From the NCBI GenBank assembly GCA_963824275.1, contig CAWGOT010000009.1, forward strand, positions 74,006-138,005: 64,000 nt of DNA. Direction: 5' to 3'. Made by a program: the position numbers and the translations under genes. This DNA comes from JANXQG01 sp963824275 (lineage in GTDB: Bacteria > Planctomycetota > Planctomycetia > Pirellulales > Thermoguttaceae). The notes under the pieces are model-generated. The model was given only the letters and a program-made list of their open reading frames with translations, did not search any database and was not told where the DNA came from. Positions 10,827 to 19,834 of the stretch are shown in pieces; positions within the stretch are counted from its first letter, which is position 1, and every line of letters starts with the position of its first letter.

Positions 10827-10900
10827 TGGGCGATACGGGACTCGAACCTGTGACCCCCAGCTTGTCGAGCTGGTGCTCTAACCAACTGAGCTAATCGCCC
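10827..10900 (-). tRNA. tRNA-Val(GAC), with C at position 33
   Basis: Acceptor GGGCGAT pairs with ATCGCCC, discriminator A. D arm GCTCAGTTGGTTAGAGC. Anticodon stem CCAGC/GCTGG with loop TCGACAA, so the anticodon is GAC. Position 33, nearly always U, is C here. T arm ACAGGTTCGAGTCCCGT has one weak pair. It lies 104 bases upstream of tRNA-His in the same orientation and shares its terminator. Confidence 0.9.
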
Positions 10901-11606
10901 CCAGTTGTCCCGCGGAACCTCTCCCTAACGGTTCATCAATTCTGCCACCGGACCCCGAACCTGTCAACTGGCCTTTTGCGTCTGCCTGCTTTCCTGCTTT
11001 CCAAGGAGAACCTGATTGGCACGCCGATTGCAATATGCTTCCGCCGCATTTGTTCCCTGGTAAGGTCGACGGGGCTGGATTGGAACCGAAAACAAGAAAA
11101 CAGGAAAAGCAGCTTCCCCAAGAAATGCTTCGCTTGCCTTCACGACGAGGTTCACAGAGAAGAGGCCATGCCAAGGGGGCCGGACGAATTGAGGAGTCCA
11201 CGGAAAACATCGCGATTTTGAGGCCGGAACACCCCAAATTCATCGTTTTCCTGGACTCCCAGAGGCACCGAAGGAGCGCTGGCAGTTGCGCAAGCTCATC
11301 CGAAAACTAGCAAGTCTCCCATTTCCCCTTCCAGGTATCGGGAGACCAAGGTAATTGGATGGGCCGAAGCTCATGCTTCCCTTCAAATTCAGGCGGGTCA
11401 GGTTTCGTTTGCCCGAGCGAAAACTGACCCGCCTGTTCTTTTTCGCTACAGCAAAATTGAACACTTGTTGCCAGATCGATCACCCCTACAGGAGAACCCA
11501 GAACTTTTTCTTGGAGCGCCAAACGGAACTTGTCGCCGCGGGCAACTGTCTTATACTTTGCGCGGCCTGAAATGATACGATTCACACTAACCCGAAGCAA
11601 GGAAAC
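10901..11606. other. Long intergenic region without a convincing gene
   Basis: About 700 bases. Short open frames on both strands (for example 11307-11600 minus) lack a ribosome site, the local codon bias and any recognisable motif. Base composition is lower in GC than the neighbouring genes. I see no RNA structure or repeat here before the inverted element at 11607. Confidence 0.5.
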
Positions 11607-11704
11607 GACTCCGTTGGAGTCCCGCCTTTAGGCGGTTTGTCCGGCAGGTTTCCGGCTAAAGCCGGGACTCCAACGGCTCATTTCTGCCCGCGTGCAGTAT
11701 AATA
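11607..11704. repeat. Inverted-repeat element, family C, copy 1
   Basis: A ~90-base imperfect palindrome with arms reading CCGTTGGAGTCCCGCCTTTA and, inverted, CGGCTAAAGCCGGGACTCCAACGG, then GGCTCATTTCTGCCCGCGTG. The same element, reversed, is at 24404-24508, where both outer arms are complete. It lies immediately upstream of the next gene's ribosome site. Confidence 0.8.
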
Positions 11705-11745
11705 GGCCGCCTCCCACACACTTTGCCACCAGAAGGAGAAATATC

Positions 11746-12666
11746 GTGACTGCCGCCAGGAATCGTTCGACGTGTCCAACTCGGCTCGTTTGCATCCTCG
11801 GGACCCTCGTGCCCGCAGTGCTTTGCGCCAATTCGCGGGCTGGGGAACCGGTCCGGAAGGGCCAACCCGCTCCCTTTACCAAGGCCGACTTCGACCGGCA
11901 TGTGGCGCAGTTGCAGAAGAAGATCCCCTCGGGCGATTTTACGGTCATCGTCACGCCTCCCTTCGTAGTGATTGGGGATGAATCGCCGGACGAGGTCCGC
12001 GGCCGCTCGGAAAACACGGTGAAATGGGCCGTCAATAAGCTGAAAAAGGCCTATTTCCAGCAGGATCCGCTGCAGATACTCGATATCTGGCTGTTCAAGG
12101 ACAAGGAAAGCTATGAGACCAACTGCAAGCGGCTGTTCGGCAAGACGCCCGACACGCCTTATGGGTATTTCTCGGCGAAGGACGGGGCCTTGGTGATGAA
12201 TATCGCAACGGGCGGGGGCACGCTGGTGCATGAGATCGTCCACCCCTTCGTGGCGGCCAATTTCCCCAACTGCCCTTCCTGGTTCAATGAAGGATTGGGC
12301 TCGCTTTACGAGCAAAGCGGCGAGCAGGACGGCGAGATCCACGGCTACACGAATTGGCGTTTGCCGCGGTTGCAGGAGGCCATTCGCGGCGGGAAACTGC
12401 CCTCGTTCGACACGCTTTGCCACACCAGCGACACGGATTTCTACGAAAAGGACCGCGGCACGAACTACGCCCAGGCCAGGTATCTGTGCTACTACCTGCA
12501 GCAGAAGGACCTCTTGAAGACCTACTATCGCCGCTTCCTGGCGAACCGCGAGGCCGATCCCTCCGGCTACAAGACGCTAAAAGCGGTCTTGGGCCGCGAC
12601 GACATGGATGCTTTCCAAAAGCAGTGGGAGGCCTACGTGCTCACGCTTAAGTTTCCGAGCGAGTGA
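11746..12666 (+). CDS. Secreted gluzincin-type metalloprotease-like protein (peptidase MA-like)
   Basis: 306 residues, exported: signal peptide LVCILGTLVPAVLCANSRAG. The zinc motif HEIVH (in GTLVHEIVHPFVAANF) plus the downstream glutamate helix NEGLGSLYE fits an HExxH...E gluzincin of the peptidase-MA/DUF1570 type common in planctomycetes. Start GTG 11746 is chosen because AAGGAG is 7 bases upstream; an upstream ATG at 11692 would put the family C repeat in the coding region. Substrate unknown. It stands alone; the downstream gap is filled by a repeat block. Confidence 0.8.
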   Translation: MTAARNRSTCPTRLVCILGTLVPAVLCANSRAGEPVRKGQPAPFTKADFDRHVAQLQKKIPSGDFTVIVTPPFVVIGDESPDEVRGRSENTVKWAVNKLKKAYFQQDPLQILDIWLFKDKESYETNCKRLFGKTPDTPYGYFSAKDGALVMNIATGGGTLVHEIVHPFVAANFPNCPSWFNEGLGSLYEQSGEQDGEIHGYTNWRLPRLQEAIRGGKLPSFDTLCHTSDTDFYEKDRGTNYAQARYLCYYLQQKDLLKTYYRRFLANREADPSGYKTLKAVLGRDDMDAFQKQWEAYVLTLKFPSE

Positions 12667-12848
12667 GCAGCGGGGAGCGGGGAGCGGGGAGGGAGCAGGG
12701 AGCAGGGAGTAGGGAGCAGGGAGTAGGGAGCCGGAAGCGCGCCGAGCCTGGGCGAGAGCAGTAGGGTGGGCCGAGCATAGGCGCACCAGTGGTTTTCTCC
12801 CTGCTCCCTGCTCCCTGCTCCCCGCTCCCCGCTCCCCGCTCCCTGCGC
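12667..12848. repeat. GGGAGCGGGGAGCAGGGAG minisatellite in inverted pair, family D
   Basis: Purine-rich units of 7 bases (GGGAGCG/GGGAGCA/GGGAGTA) at 12667-12731 and their complement CCCTGCT/CCCCGCT at 12797-12848 face each other across a 65-base centre that contains a TAGGGTGGGCCGAGC motif. The same units occur at 53637-53730 inside a gene and at 63978-63995. Confidence 0.85.
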
Positions 12849-12938
12849 CCTCAGTGGTTTCGGCACGAATCTGCTGGTAAAATAGATCGTTGCTGGAGTC
12901 CGAATTGCCCTTGGTGTCGCTGGAGCGCAAAAGTTGCC

Positions 12939-13514
12939 ATGGAAAGTTGGATTTGGCCCATCTTGTTGCTAGTGCTGGGGTTGGGTCTTGCATTCTTGGA
13001 GATTTTTTTCCCCACGGCCGGCATTCTCGCATTCTTTTCAGGTTCCGCGTTGCTGGGTGCCATTTTACTCGGCTTCCGGTCGAACACGAGTGTCGGGTTG
13101 ACGATGACCACCGCCGTCGTGATCGGTGTTCCCTGCCTGATTTCGTTGGGTTTTCGCTGGTGGCCGCACACCTATTTTGGCCGCCAGGTATTGCTCGATG
13201 CCCCTCGGGCTGAGGACGTGCTGCCCGACGAGGACCAGCGGCGTCAGCTCAAGCGATTGGTTGGTCGCTTGGGCAGGGCGAAATGCCGGATGCTGCCCAG
13301 CGGGGTCGTGAGCGTGGACGGTCAGACGCTGGACGCCACCAGCGAAGGGATGGTGATCGAAGCCGGGCAAACCGTGCGGATTATCAAGATTGAAGCCAAT
13401 CGCCTGGTGGTCCGGGCCGTCGAGGGGGAGATTCCCACCCCTGCGAGCGAAAACCCGCTGGAACGGCCGATCGATAGCATCGCCGCCGACCCGTTTGGCG
13501 AACCGTTGGCCTGA
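12939..13514 (+). CDS. NfeD-like membrane protein
   Basis: 191 residues. Two to three membrane segments at the N-terminus (WPILLLVLGLGLAFLEIFFP; SALLGAILLGF; TAVVIGVPCLISLGF) and a C-terminal OB-fold domain (GVVSVDGQTLDATSEGMVIEAG, IIKIEANRLVVR), the standard NfeD arrangement in the short form without the protease domain. NfeD partners flotillin-like proteins; the next gene is floA. ATG 12939 is the start; the open frame extends upstream into the repeat block but this is not coding. Confidence 0.9.
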   Translation: MESWIWPILLLVLGLGLAFLEIFFPTAGILAFFSGSALLGAILLGFRSNTSVGLTMTTAVVIGVPCLISLGFRWWPHTYFGRQVLLDAPRAEDVLPDEDQRRQLKRLVGRLGRAKCRMLPSGVVSVDGQTLDATSEGMVIEAGQTVRIIKIEANRLVVRAVEGEIPTPASENPLERPIDSIAADPFGEPLA

Positions 13515-13623
13515 CCTCCGGCGTCCGGCCTCCGGCCTCACCCGGCACTTGACAAGAGGTATTCCGTGGGGGGAGAATAATCATCCGGTTACTTCCCAAA
13601 GTTCTTTATGCCAGGAATTTGTC

Positions 13624-14700
13624 ATGTATTTCCTTGCTGCTGTTGAACCACCGCCGGCGGATTTTGCCGGCATGATCGTGATTGTCGTTTCGGTGGTGGT
13701 CCTTCTGGTCGGCCTGATTTTTCTGGCTGTCTTCGCCCACTATTTCAGCTTCTGGATCCAATCCAAGACGACGAGGGCGGGGATTGGCATCCTGGACCTG
13801 GTGGGCATGACGTTTCGCAAGGTCAGCCCTGGCGTGATCGTCCGCAGCAAGATCATGGCGGTGCAGGCCGGCATCGGCGATCGCGACGGCGTGACTTCGA
13901 AGGGTCTGGAAGCGCACTACCTGGCCGGCGGCAACGTGCCGCTGGTGATCCGCTCCCTGATCGCCGCGCGGAAGGCCAAGCTCGAACTCGACTTCAAGCT
14001 GGCCGCGGCGATCGATCTGGCTGGGCGCAACGTGCTGGAAGCCGTGCAGACGAGCGTCAATCCCAAGGTGATCGATTGCCCTTCCCGCAACCTGGGACGG
14101 GAGACGCTTGACGGCGTGGCGCAGAACGGCGTGCAGTTGAAGGTCAAGGCCCGCGTCACGGTGCGGGCCAACCTGAAGCAGTTGATCGGGGGCGCCACCG
14201 AGGAGACGATCATCGCCCGCGTGGGCGAGGGCATCGTCAGCGCCATCGGCTCGGCCGTGACGCATCACGAGGTGCTGGAGAATCCCGACCGCATCTCGAA
14301 GATGGTGCTTTCCCGGCGGTTGGACTCGCAGACGGCCTTCGAGATCGTTTCCATCGATATCGGCGAAGTGACGGTGGGCGAGAACATCGGCGCCCGCTTG
14401 CAGGCCGACCGTGCCGAGGCCGACATGCGCGTGGCCCGGGCCAACGCGGAAGGTCTCCGCACGATGGCCGTGGCGCAGGAGCAGGAGTACATCGCCCAGA
14501 TCGAGGAGAGCCGCGCCAAGGTCGTGGAGGCCGAGGCCGAGGTTCCCAAGGCGATCGCCCAGGCCTTCGAAGAGGGCGTGCTGGGAATCATGGACTATTA
14601 TAAGCTGCGGAACGTGCAGGCCGATACGGACATGCGGTCGGCCATTGCCCGCATCAGCGCTCCTGCATCGTCGAATAACAAGAAGGGCGCGACGGCATGA
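13624..14700 (+). CDS. floA: Flotillin-like protein FloA
   Basis: 358 residues, close to FloA length. An N-terminal membrane hairpin (MIVIVVSVVVLLVGLIFLAV) precedes the SPFH domain (GMTFRKVSPGVIVRS; GVQLKVKARVTVRANL; ETIIARVGEGIVSAIGS) and a coiled coil rich in AEAE (QADRAEADMRVARANAEGLR, ESRAKVVEAEAEV). Scaffolds membrane microdomains with NfeD. Start ATG 13624; the upstream frame extension to 13390 overlaps nfeD and is not supported. The stop overlaps the next start (ATGA), so translation is coupled. Confidence 0.95.
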   Translation: MYFLAAVEPPPADFAGMIVIVVSVVVLLVGLIFLAVFAHYFSFWIQSKTTRAGIGILDLVGMTFRKVSPGVIVRSKIMAVQAGIGDRDGVTSKGLEAHYLAGGNVPLVIRSLIAARKAKLELDFKLAAAIDLAGRNVLEAVQTSVNPKVIDCPSRNLGRETLDGVAQNGVQLKVKARVTVRANLKQLIGGATEETIIARVGEGIVSAIGSAVTHHEVLENPDRISKMVLSRRLDSQTAFEIVSIDIGEVTVGENIGARLQADRAEADMRVARANAEGLRTMAVAQEQEYIAQIEESRAKVVEAEAEVPKAIAQAFEEGVLGIMDYYKLRNVQADTDMRSAIARISAPASSNNKKGATA

Positions 14701-15287
14701 ACGTGCTCATGCTCCTCGTGGTGATCTTCGCCATCTTCATCCCGCTCGTCGGCTGGGTCGTTTCGAAGATGCAGGAACTTTCCAGGCCGGCCGGCCCCCT
14801 TCCGCCCGCCCGAAGCGATAGCACGAAAATCCAGGAGCAGATCGACGAGTTTCTCCGCCGCGCTGCCCAGCGCCGGGGCGGGCAGGCCGCGCCCACGGCG
14901 CCCCTGCCGGCCGAGATCATTGCCGACGACGATGCGCCGGTAGGCGGCCGTGTCGGCCAACAGGTGCAGAAGTTCCTGGATACGAGCGAGTTCGGCCGCC
15001 GCAGCGAAGAGCTTGGCGGCGACGTTGCGAAGACCGATCAGCAGTTCACGAAGCAGGTTGGGCAGGCGTTCAGCGGCGAGGTCAGCCGCCTGGCCTCGCG
15101 GCCGGGCGAAGCGGCCCAGCCGGTGGAGGTCATCGATGTCGAGGTGGCCGGGCCCGAGTATTTGTTGCGCCCGACCCTGGACGCCTTGCCGCTGGCCGGT
15201 TCCGGGCTGGCCGAACTCTTGGGTTCGCCCGAGAACATTGCTCAGGCGGTGATCATGAGCGAGATCCTGCGGCGGCCGGAGTTCTAG
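14697..15287 (+). CDS. Hypothetical membrane protein coupled to floA
   Basis: 196 residues; one N-terminal membrane segment (MLLVVIFAIFIPLVGWVVS), then a charged, Pro/Ala-rich linker (IQEQIDEFLRRAAQRRGG) and a C-terminal helix ending AQAVIMSEILRRPEF. Overlaps floA by four bases, implying co-translation and a role at FloA membrane sites. Family not named by me; a gene in this position is common after planctomycete floA. Confidence 0.75.
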   Translation: MNVLMLLVVIFAIFIPLVGWVVSKMQELSRPAGPLPPARSDSTKIQEQIDEFLRRAAQRRGGQAAPTAPLPAEIIADDDAPVGGRVGQQVQKFLDTSEFGRRSEELGGDVAKTDQQFTKQVGQAFSGEVSRLASRPGEAAQPVEVIDVEVAGPEYLLRPTLDALPLAGSGLAELLGSPENIAQAVIMSEILRRPEF

Positions 15288-15311
15288 GGCAAAGGCCATA
15301 AGGAGCCAGTC

Positions 15312-15836
15312 ATGCCGGGTCCAGTCATTCCGCTCAGCTTGATGTCCCGGACGAGCAAGGTCGGCAAGGCCCTGGCGAGCGCCGCCAAGCCCGTCACGGA
15401 CTCGATGTGTACGAGCGAATCGCTGCTCGCCAAGCGGATCGAGGCCATCGAGCGGTTGGGCAACCTCCAGTTCGTCATCAACGGCTACATCTTCACGGGC
15501 GAGGCGGACGAACACGTCGAGGAGGAGTTCGATGAATTGAAGAAGTTCTGCTTGCAGTCGCGGAGTTTCTTCAATGCGAAGGTAAGCCGGCTGCTCTCGA
15601 AGTACATGCATGTCTGCAAGGACGTTTACGAGGGCAAGGTGAAGGTGAATCATCGCGAGTTCGAGGTCATCATGGAGAACCTCGATTTCGAGTTCCGGTG
15701 CAGCGTGAACCCCTTGCCTGTGCAGATCTGGCTGCGGCTGCTGCGCTACAAACTCGCGTCCGTCACGATTATTGGCGTGCTCTTGCTGATCTTCTTTCTC
15801 TTCAAAAAGGACATTCTGCCGTTGTTGGAAAATTGA
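15312..15836 (+). CDS. Hypothetical tail-anchored protein
   Basis: 174 residues with a single C-terminal membrane segment (SVTIIGVLLLIFFLFKKDI) and a soluble helical N-terminal region (SLLAKRIEAIERLGNLQFVI, EEEFDELKKFCLQSRSFF) that could form a coiled coil. Start ATG 15312 with AGGAG 8 bases before it. 24 bases after the preceding gene, so it is the last gene of the nfeD-floA operon. No recognised family. Confidence 0.7.
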   Translation: MPGPVIPLSLMSRTSKVGKALASAAKPVTDSMCTSESLLAKRIEAIERLGNLQFVINGYIFTGEADEHVEEEFDELKKFCLQSRSFFNAKVSRLLSKYMHVCKDVYEGKVKVNHREFEVIMENLDFEFRCSVNPLPVQIWLRLLRYKLASVTIIGVLLLIFFLFKKDILPLLEN

Positions 15837-15986
15837 ATTTCAGGGCCGGTGCCGCCCGCAAGGGAAAGGGGGTGGGGCCGGCGGGTGGGCGTAGTTGCGT
15901 GCCTGCCCGCCGGGGTGGCGATCGCGTACAATGTCGTCAGGAAAGCACGTTCTTCGCAATCCTACTGCAAGAGGGAGAATCCGATC

Positions 15987-16721
15987 ATGCCGATTCACGA
16001 TTGGAGTCAAATCGATCATGGGATATTCCACGATTTTCATCAGGCGTGGACAATCGAAATTCGTAATGCGTTGAACCGTGGTCTGCTGCCGCGTGGTTTT
16101 TTCGCTCTGGCGGAGCAAGTGATCAGTGGGCCGATCCCGGACGTTGTGACGCTGCAACGCACCCCGTCGCGCGTGAGCGTGCCCCCGGCGAGCGGCGGGC
16201 TCGCGATCGCGGACTCGCCGCCCCAGGCCCGCTATGTCACTTCCGCGGAGTCCGAGCAATACGTTGAGCGGGCCAACCAGATCGTTATCAGGCACCGTCT
16301 CGGCCGCGTTGTTGCCGTGATCGAAATCGTTTCGCCCGGAAACAAGAGCAGCCGAACCGCTCTTCGAACGTTCACGGAGAAGGCATACCAACTGCTCCAG
16401 CAAGAGATACACTTGGTGATCGTCGATCTATTTCCGCCTTCGCCGCGCGATCCGCACGGCATTCATACGGCGATTTGGGACAATATCTGCGAGGAGCCGT
16501 TCGAACTGCCGCCGGACAAGCATTTGACGGTCGCCGCCTACTACGCAGGCGTCCCCAAGAGGGCTTATGTCGATCCGGTAGCCGTGGGCGATCTGCTGCC
16601 GAGCCCGCCGATCTTTCTCGATGCCGGCTTCTACGTTCCCGCGCCCTTGGAAACAACCTATCAAACGACCTGGCAAGAGTGCCCGGCGGAGGTCCGCGAG
16701 ATTGTCGAGCATGGGGCGTAA
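15987..16721 (+). CDS. DUF4058 family protein
   Basis: 244 residues; starts MPIHDWSQIDHGIFHDFHQ, the hallmark of DUF4058, a family abundant in planctomycetes and cyanobacteria, often in many copies. Central part (RVVAVIEIVSPGNKSSRTAL) resembles a PD-(D/E)XK-like core (EIVSPGNK), which has been suggested for the family; I treat catalysis as unproven. ATG 15987 with GGGAGAA 8 bases upstream is preferred over GTG 15849. Confidence 0.85.
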   Translation: MPIHDWSQIDHGIFHDFHQAWTIEIRNALNRGLLPRGFFALAEQVISGPIPDVVTLQRTPSRVSVPPASGGLAIADSPPQARYVTSAESEQYVERANQIVIRHRLGRVVAVIEIVSPGNKSSRTALRTFTEKAYQLLQQEIHLVIVDLFPPSPRDPHGIHTAIWDNICEEPFELPPDKHLTVAAYYAGVPKRAYVDPVAVGDLLPSPPIFLDAGFYVPAPLETTYQTTWQECPAEVREIVEHGA

Positions 16722-16771
16722 ATGGCTCGATCGGGTATCCTGCGAACACATTGTAAAAAGGACCATTCCGA

Positions 16772-16852
16772 ATGGCTACGTTTCACTGGTTGTTATTGGG
16801 ATTACTCCTCGCCATCGTCCTTGGGTTCGTCAAGTGGTATGGCAGCCGGTAG
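16772..16852 (+). CDS. Possible 26-residue single-pass membrane peptide
   Basis: ATG 16772 to TAG 16852 encodes MATFHWLLLGLLLAIVLG followed by FVKWYGSR: one membrane helix with a positively charged end. AAAAGGAC sits about 9 bases before the start. It lies in the 200-base gap between DUF4058 and the convergent HEAT/TPR gene. No family known to me; could be a chance frame. Confidence 0.4.
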   Translation: MATFHWLLLGLLLAIVLGFVKWYGSR

Positions 16853-16926
16853 CAGGGCCTCCTAGTCCAGCCGCCTGCGATCTTGCACCCGGCAGGCTTT
16901 GTCGCGCATCAGCCGTTACGCACAGA

Positions 16927-19771
16927 CTATTTCTGCGCGGGCGGCTTCGCTTCAAACCGCGCAAGCTGCTTCTTGTAGTGCTCGCCTTCGGGGTCCATCT
17001 CCAGGCAGCGCTTGGCCAGCCGCACGGCCTCGGCCCGATCGCCGCGGCGGAACTGGACCTCGGCCAACGTGTCGAGTATGCCGGCCGATTGGGGCTCGAT
17101 CGCGACCGCCCTCAGGGCGTGGGCCAGGGCCTTGTCCAGATCGCGATCGAGATTCGCCGCCAGCCAGGCCAGATCGTTATGATAAGTGCCGCTGTTGGGG
17201 AAGTCGCGACACAGGGCCTCGTGCCGCTCCAACATCCGCCGATAAAGGGCGTCGGCCTCGTCCGCCGCCCCGTGCTTGCGCAGATCGGGATCGCAATCCA
17301 AGGCCAGTTGCAGATTGGAGGGCTGAATCGCCTCCGCTCGATGCAGTTCCTCGATGCCCTCGGCCGTCTTTCCCGCGCGGAGCAGCTCGCGGGCCCGCGC
17401 ATTGTGGGCCGAGGCGGAAAATTGCAAGTAAAACCGTGTCTCGGAGAGGAACACATTGCCGCCGAGCAACTCCACGGCGACACGCTGCCAGAGCGTCGCC
17501 ATGCCGGCGGCTTCGGGCTTCTCGGCGGCGGCCTCGCCCATATCGACCAAGGCCACCACGATCGGCCGCTCGTGCATCGCGGCCGTGCGCAGAACCCACT
17601 GCCGCTGCCGGGCCGCTTCCTCGTCCTGGTGCAAGCGAACCAGCGTTCGCACCAGGTCGTTGCGGCTCTCGCCGTCGGCCAGGGGAACGCTCAGGGCCAG
17701 TTCCATCCGCTTGCGACCCTCGGCCTCCGCTCCGTTCTTCGTTTGTGCCCAGCCCAGCAGATACAAGGCCGACGCGCTGCGGCGATCCTTGTTCCAGGCC
17801 GCTTCGTACGACCGGGCGGCCTCCTTCCACTGCTTGTCTTCCGCATACAGGTTGCCTTGGTCGATCAAGGTCCGTGCGGCGACGCCCGCCGCGGGAATGC
17901 GGGCCAGATACTTCGCCGTCAGCTTGCCCTCGCCATCATGATGAAAAAGCGTTGCCAGGGCCAGCAGCTTGCGGGCCGGACTATCGGAACTTTCGTCGTC
18001 AGGCGAATCGTCGTCATCAACCGCGAGATCCGACTCGACGCGGGCAGCAAGGCCGCGAAGCTCCTCGACGGCTTTCGCATCGGGCTTGCCCGTCAAGAGC
18101 CGCCGCAGGTGCTTCAGCGCGGCCAGCCGATCCTCCGCCGGGAACTGCTTGCGAAGGGCCTTCCAAAGCAGCACGGCGATCGTGTCCTGGTCGCGATACA
18201 GCCACGAAATCACCACGTCCGGATTATCTCCCGTATTGAGATTCAGGGCGAGCAGTTTCGCGGCCAGGGCGTCGGCGGCCTCCGGCCGGCCGGCCGCCAC
18301 CTCGATCTCCATCAGATTCGCGGCAACAACGAACTTCGGGACGTCGTTGGCGGGTCTTGCGGCGATCGCGGCCAGCACGGCATCGGTCAACTCGCCGGCC
18401 CGCTGGTCTTCGCCCGCCATCCGCAGCCCGCGGACGACCTCCACGGCAAGCGAGAGACGTTCCGAGCTGATTTCGCCGCTGGAGTCTTTGAGCCAGGCTG
18501 CCCAATCGACTTTGGCGGGAATCGGCACGTCGATTTTCACGAGCCGCAGCGCCTCCGGCAGACGGTTCTGGGCAGCCAGCAACTCGAAGGCGACGTCTAC
18601 ATTCTGCGGCTTGGCGGCGTCGATCGCCTGATCGACGTGCTCGCTCAGCGCCAAGGCCCCAAGGAGGTTCCCTTCATGAAACTCCTGCTGCGTCCAGAGC
18701 TTTACGGCCGCTGCGGCCGCCGCGTCGCAGGCCTGTTTTTCGCCGGCGAGATGGCGGAACATCATGATCCGCGCGAGCTTCGCCGCCCCTTCCTCACTGG
18801 TGGCCAGGGCGTCGACATCGGCTTTGGCATCGATCTTCGCCAGTTCCTTCCAGTCGGCCATTTCGGCCAGCAGGTCCGCGACCAGGCCGTTGTCTTTGGT
18901 CAATTTGGCCGCTGCCAAGGCCCCGGCCAGGTCGCCCTTGGCCCTCAGCATCCAGGCCAGCCGCCGTTGCGTGGCCTGGTCGGCGGGCTTGAGATTGGCT
19001 TGCAACTTAGTGATCGCCGCGTCGAGTTTGTTCTCGCTCAGCAGCAATGCTGCGTAGTCCCGCACCGAGGCATCGCTGGTTGCCGTCGCGAGCAGTTTTT
19101 CGGCCCCCTCGAAGTCGCGCTCCGCCAGCAGGTTCCGGGCTTTCAGGGCAAGTGCCGACGGATCGGCGCCGCCGCCGGGCCGGCGGCCGGAACCGGGGAC
19201 TGCAAACGGATCGTTGGAATCACTGGCCCCGGCAGTTGGGAGCAGGATTTGGGTCAATTGTTGCCGCACATTCGGATCGCTCTCCTTGGCAATCAGCCGC
19301 CGCAGAATGTCCGTCTGGCCCTTCTCTTTGAGACCCTGGCCGGCGACTTGCTTCATCTGGAAGTTTCCCATCCGGAAGCGGCCGATGAGCGCCACTACGT
19401 CCGCCGGAGTATCGGGGCAAATCCCCAGTTGAAACGACTGCAGAAGCTGTCGGGCGCGGAACACGACCTCAAAGTCATCGGTATCGCGGATGGCCTTTTC
19501 CAGGGCAGGCTGGGCCTCGGGTCCGGCACTCCAAAGGGTTCGAAAGGCCCACTCCCGCACGACGAAGTCGGGGCTTCCCAAATCAGCAATTGCCCGCTCG
19601 ACCTGGTCTGAAGGGAGCGGCGACTTTCGGCAGAGGTGACGATCTGGTAGAGCTTCCCGCAGCTTGCGGCTTGGGCGACGGTTCCCCCGGCGTGCCGTCC
19701 TGGCCGCGTACGGCAGGGGCGGCAAGCACCGGAATCAGGACTGCCAAAGCGATGCCGATGTGGCGAGCCAT
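16927..19771 (-). CDS. Secreted HEAT/TPR-repeat protein, frameshifted near the N-terminus
   Basis: About 945 residues. From ATG 19771 (GGAAGGG upstream) the frame gives a signal peptide (ARHIGIALAVLIPVLAAPAV, then RGQDG) and reaches SSTRSSPLPK; the main frame takes over near 19625 with SPLPSDQVERAIADLGSP. Residues ~60-170 look like HEAT units (FRTLWSAGPEAQPALEKAI), the middle is a long array of TPR-like helices, and the C-terminus is a clear TPR (ILDTLAEVQFRRGDRAEAVR). Probably a periplasmic or surface scaffold. One frame switch; otherwise intact. No operon partner. Confidence 0.8.
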
Positions 19772-19834
19772 ATTCATCCCTTCCTTTTCGCAGTCCGATG
19801 GGGGTGGCTGGAAAGCAACCCCGGCACGGAATAA

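Noticed and set aside
11307..11600. 97-codon minus-strand frame in the long gap
   Set aside because: Somewhat protein-like but no ribosome site, no promoter and weak codon bias; not enough support.
16621..19611. Open frame of nearly 1000 codons on the plus strand opposite the HEAT/TPR gene
   Set aside because: No domain-like sequence, Arg/Gln/Pro-rich, and an exact antisense of a gene with clear TPR motifs; an effect of GC-rich third positions.
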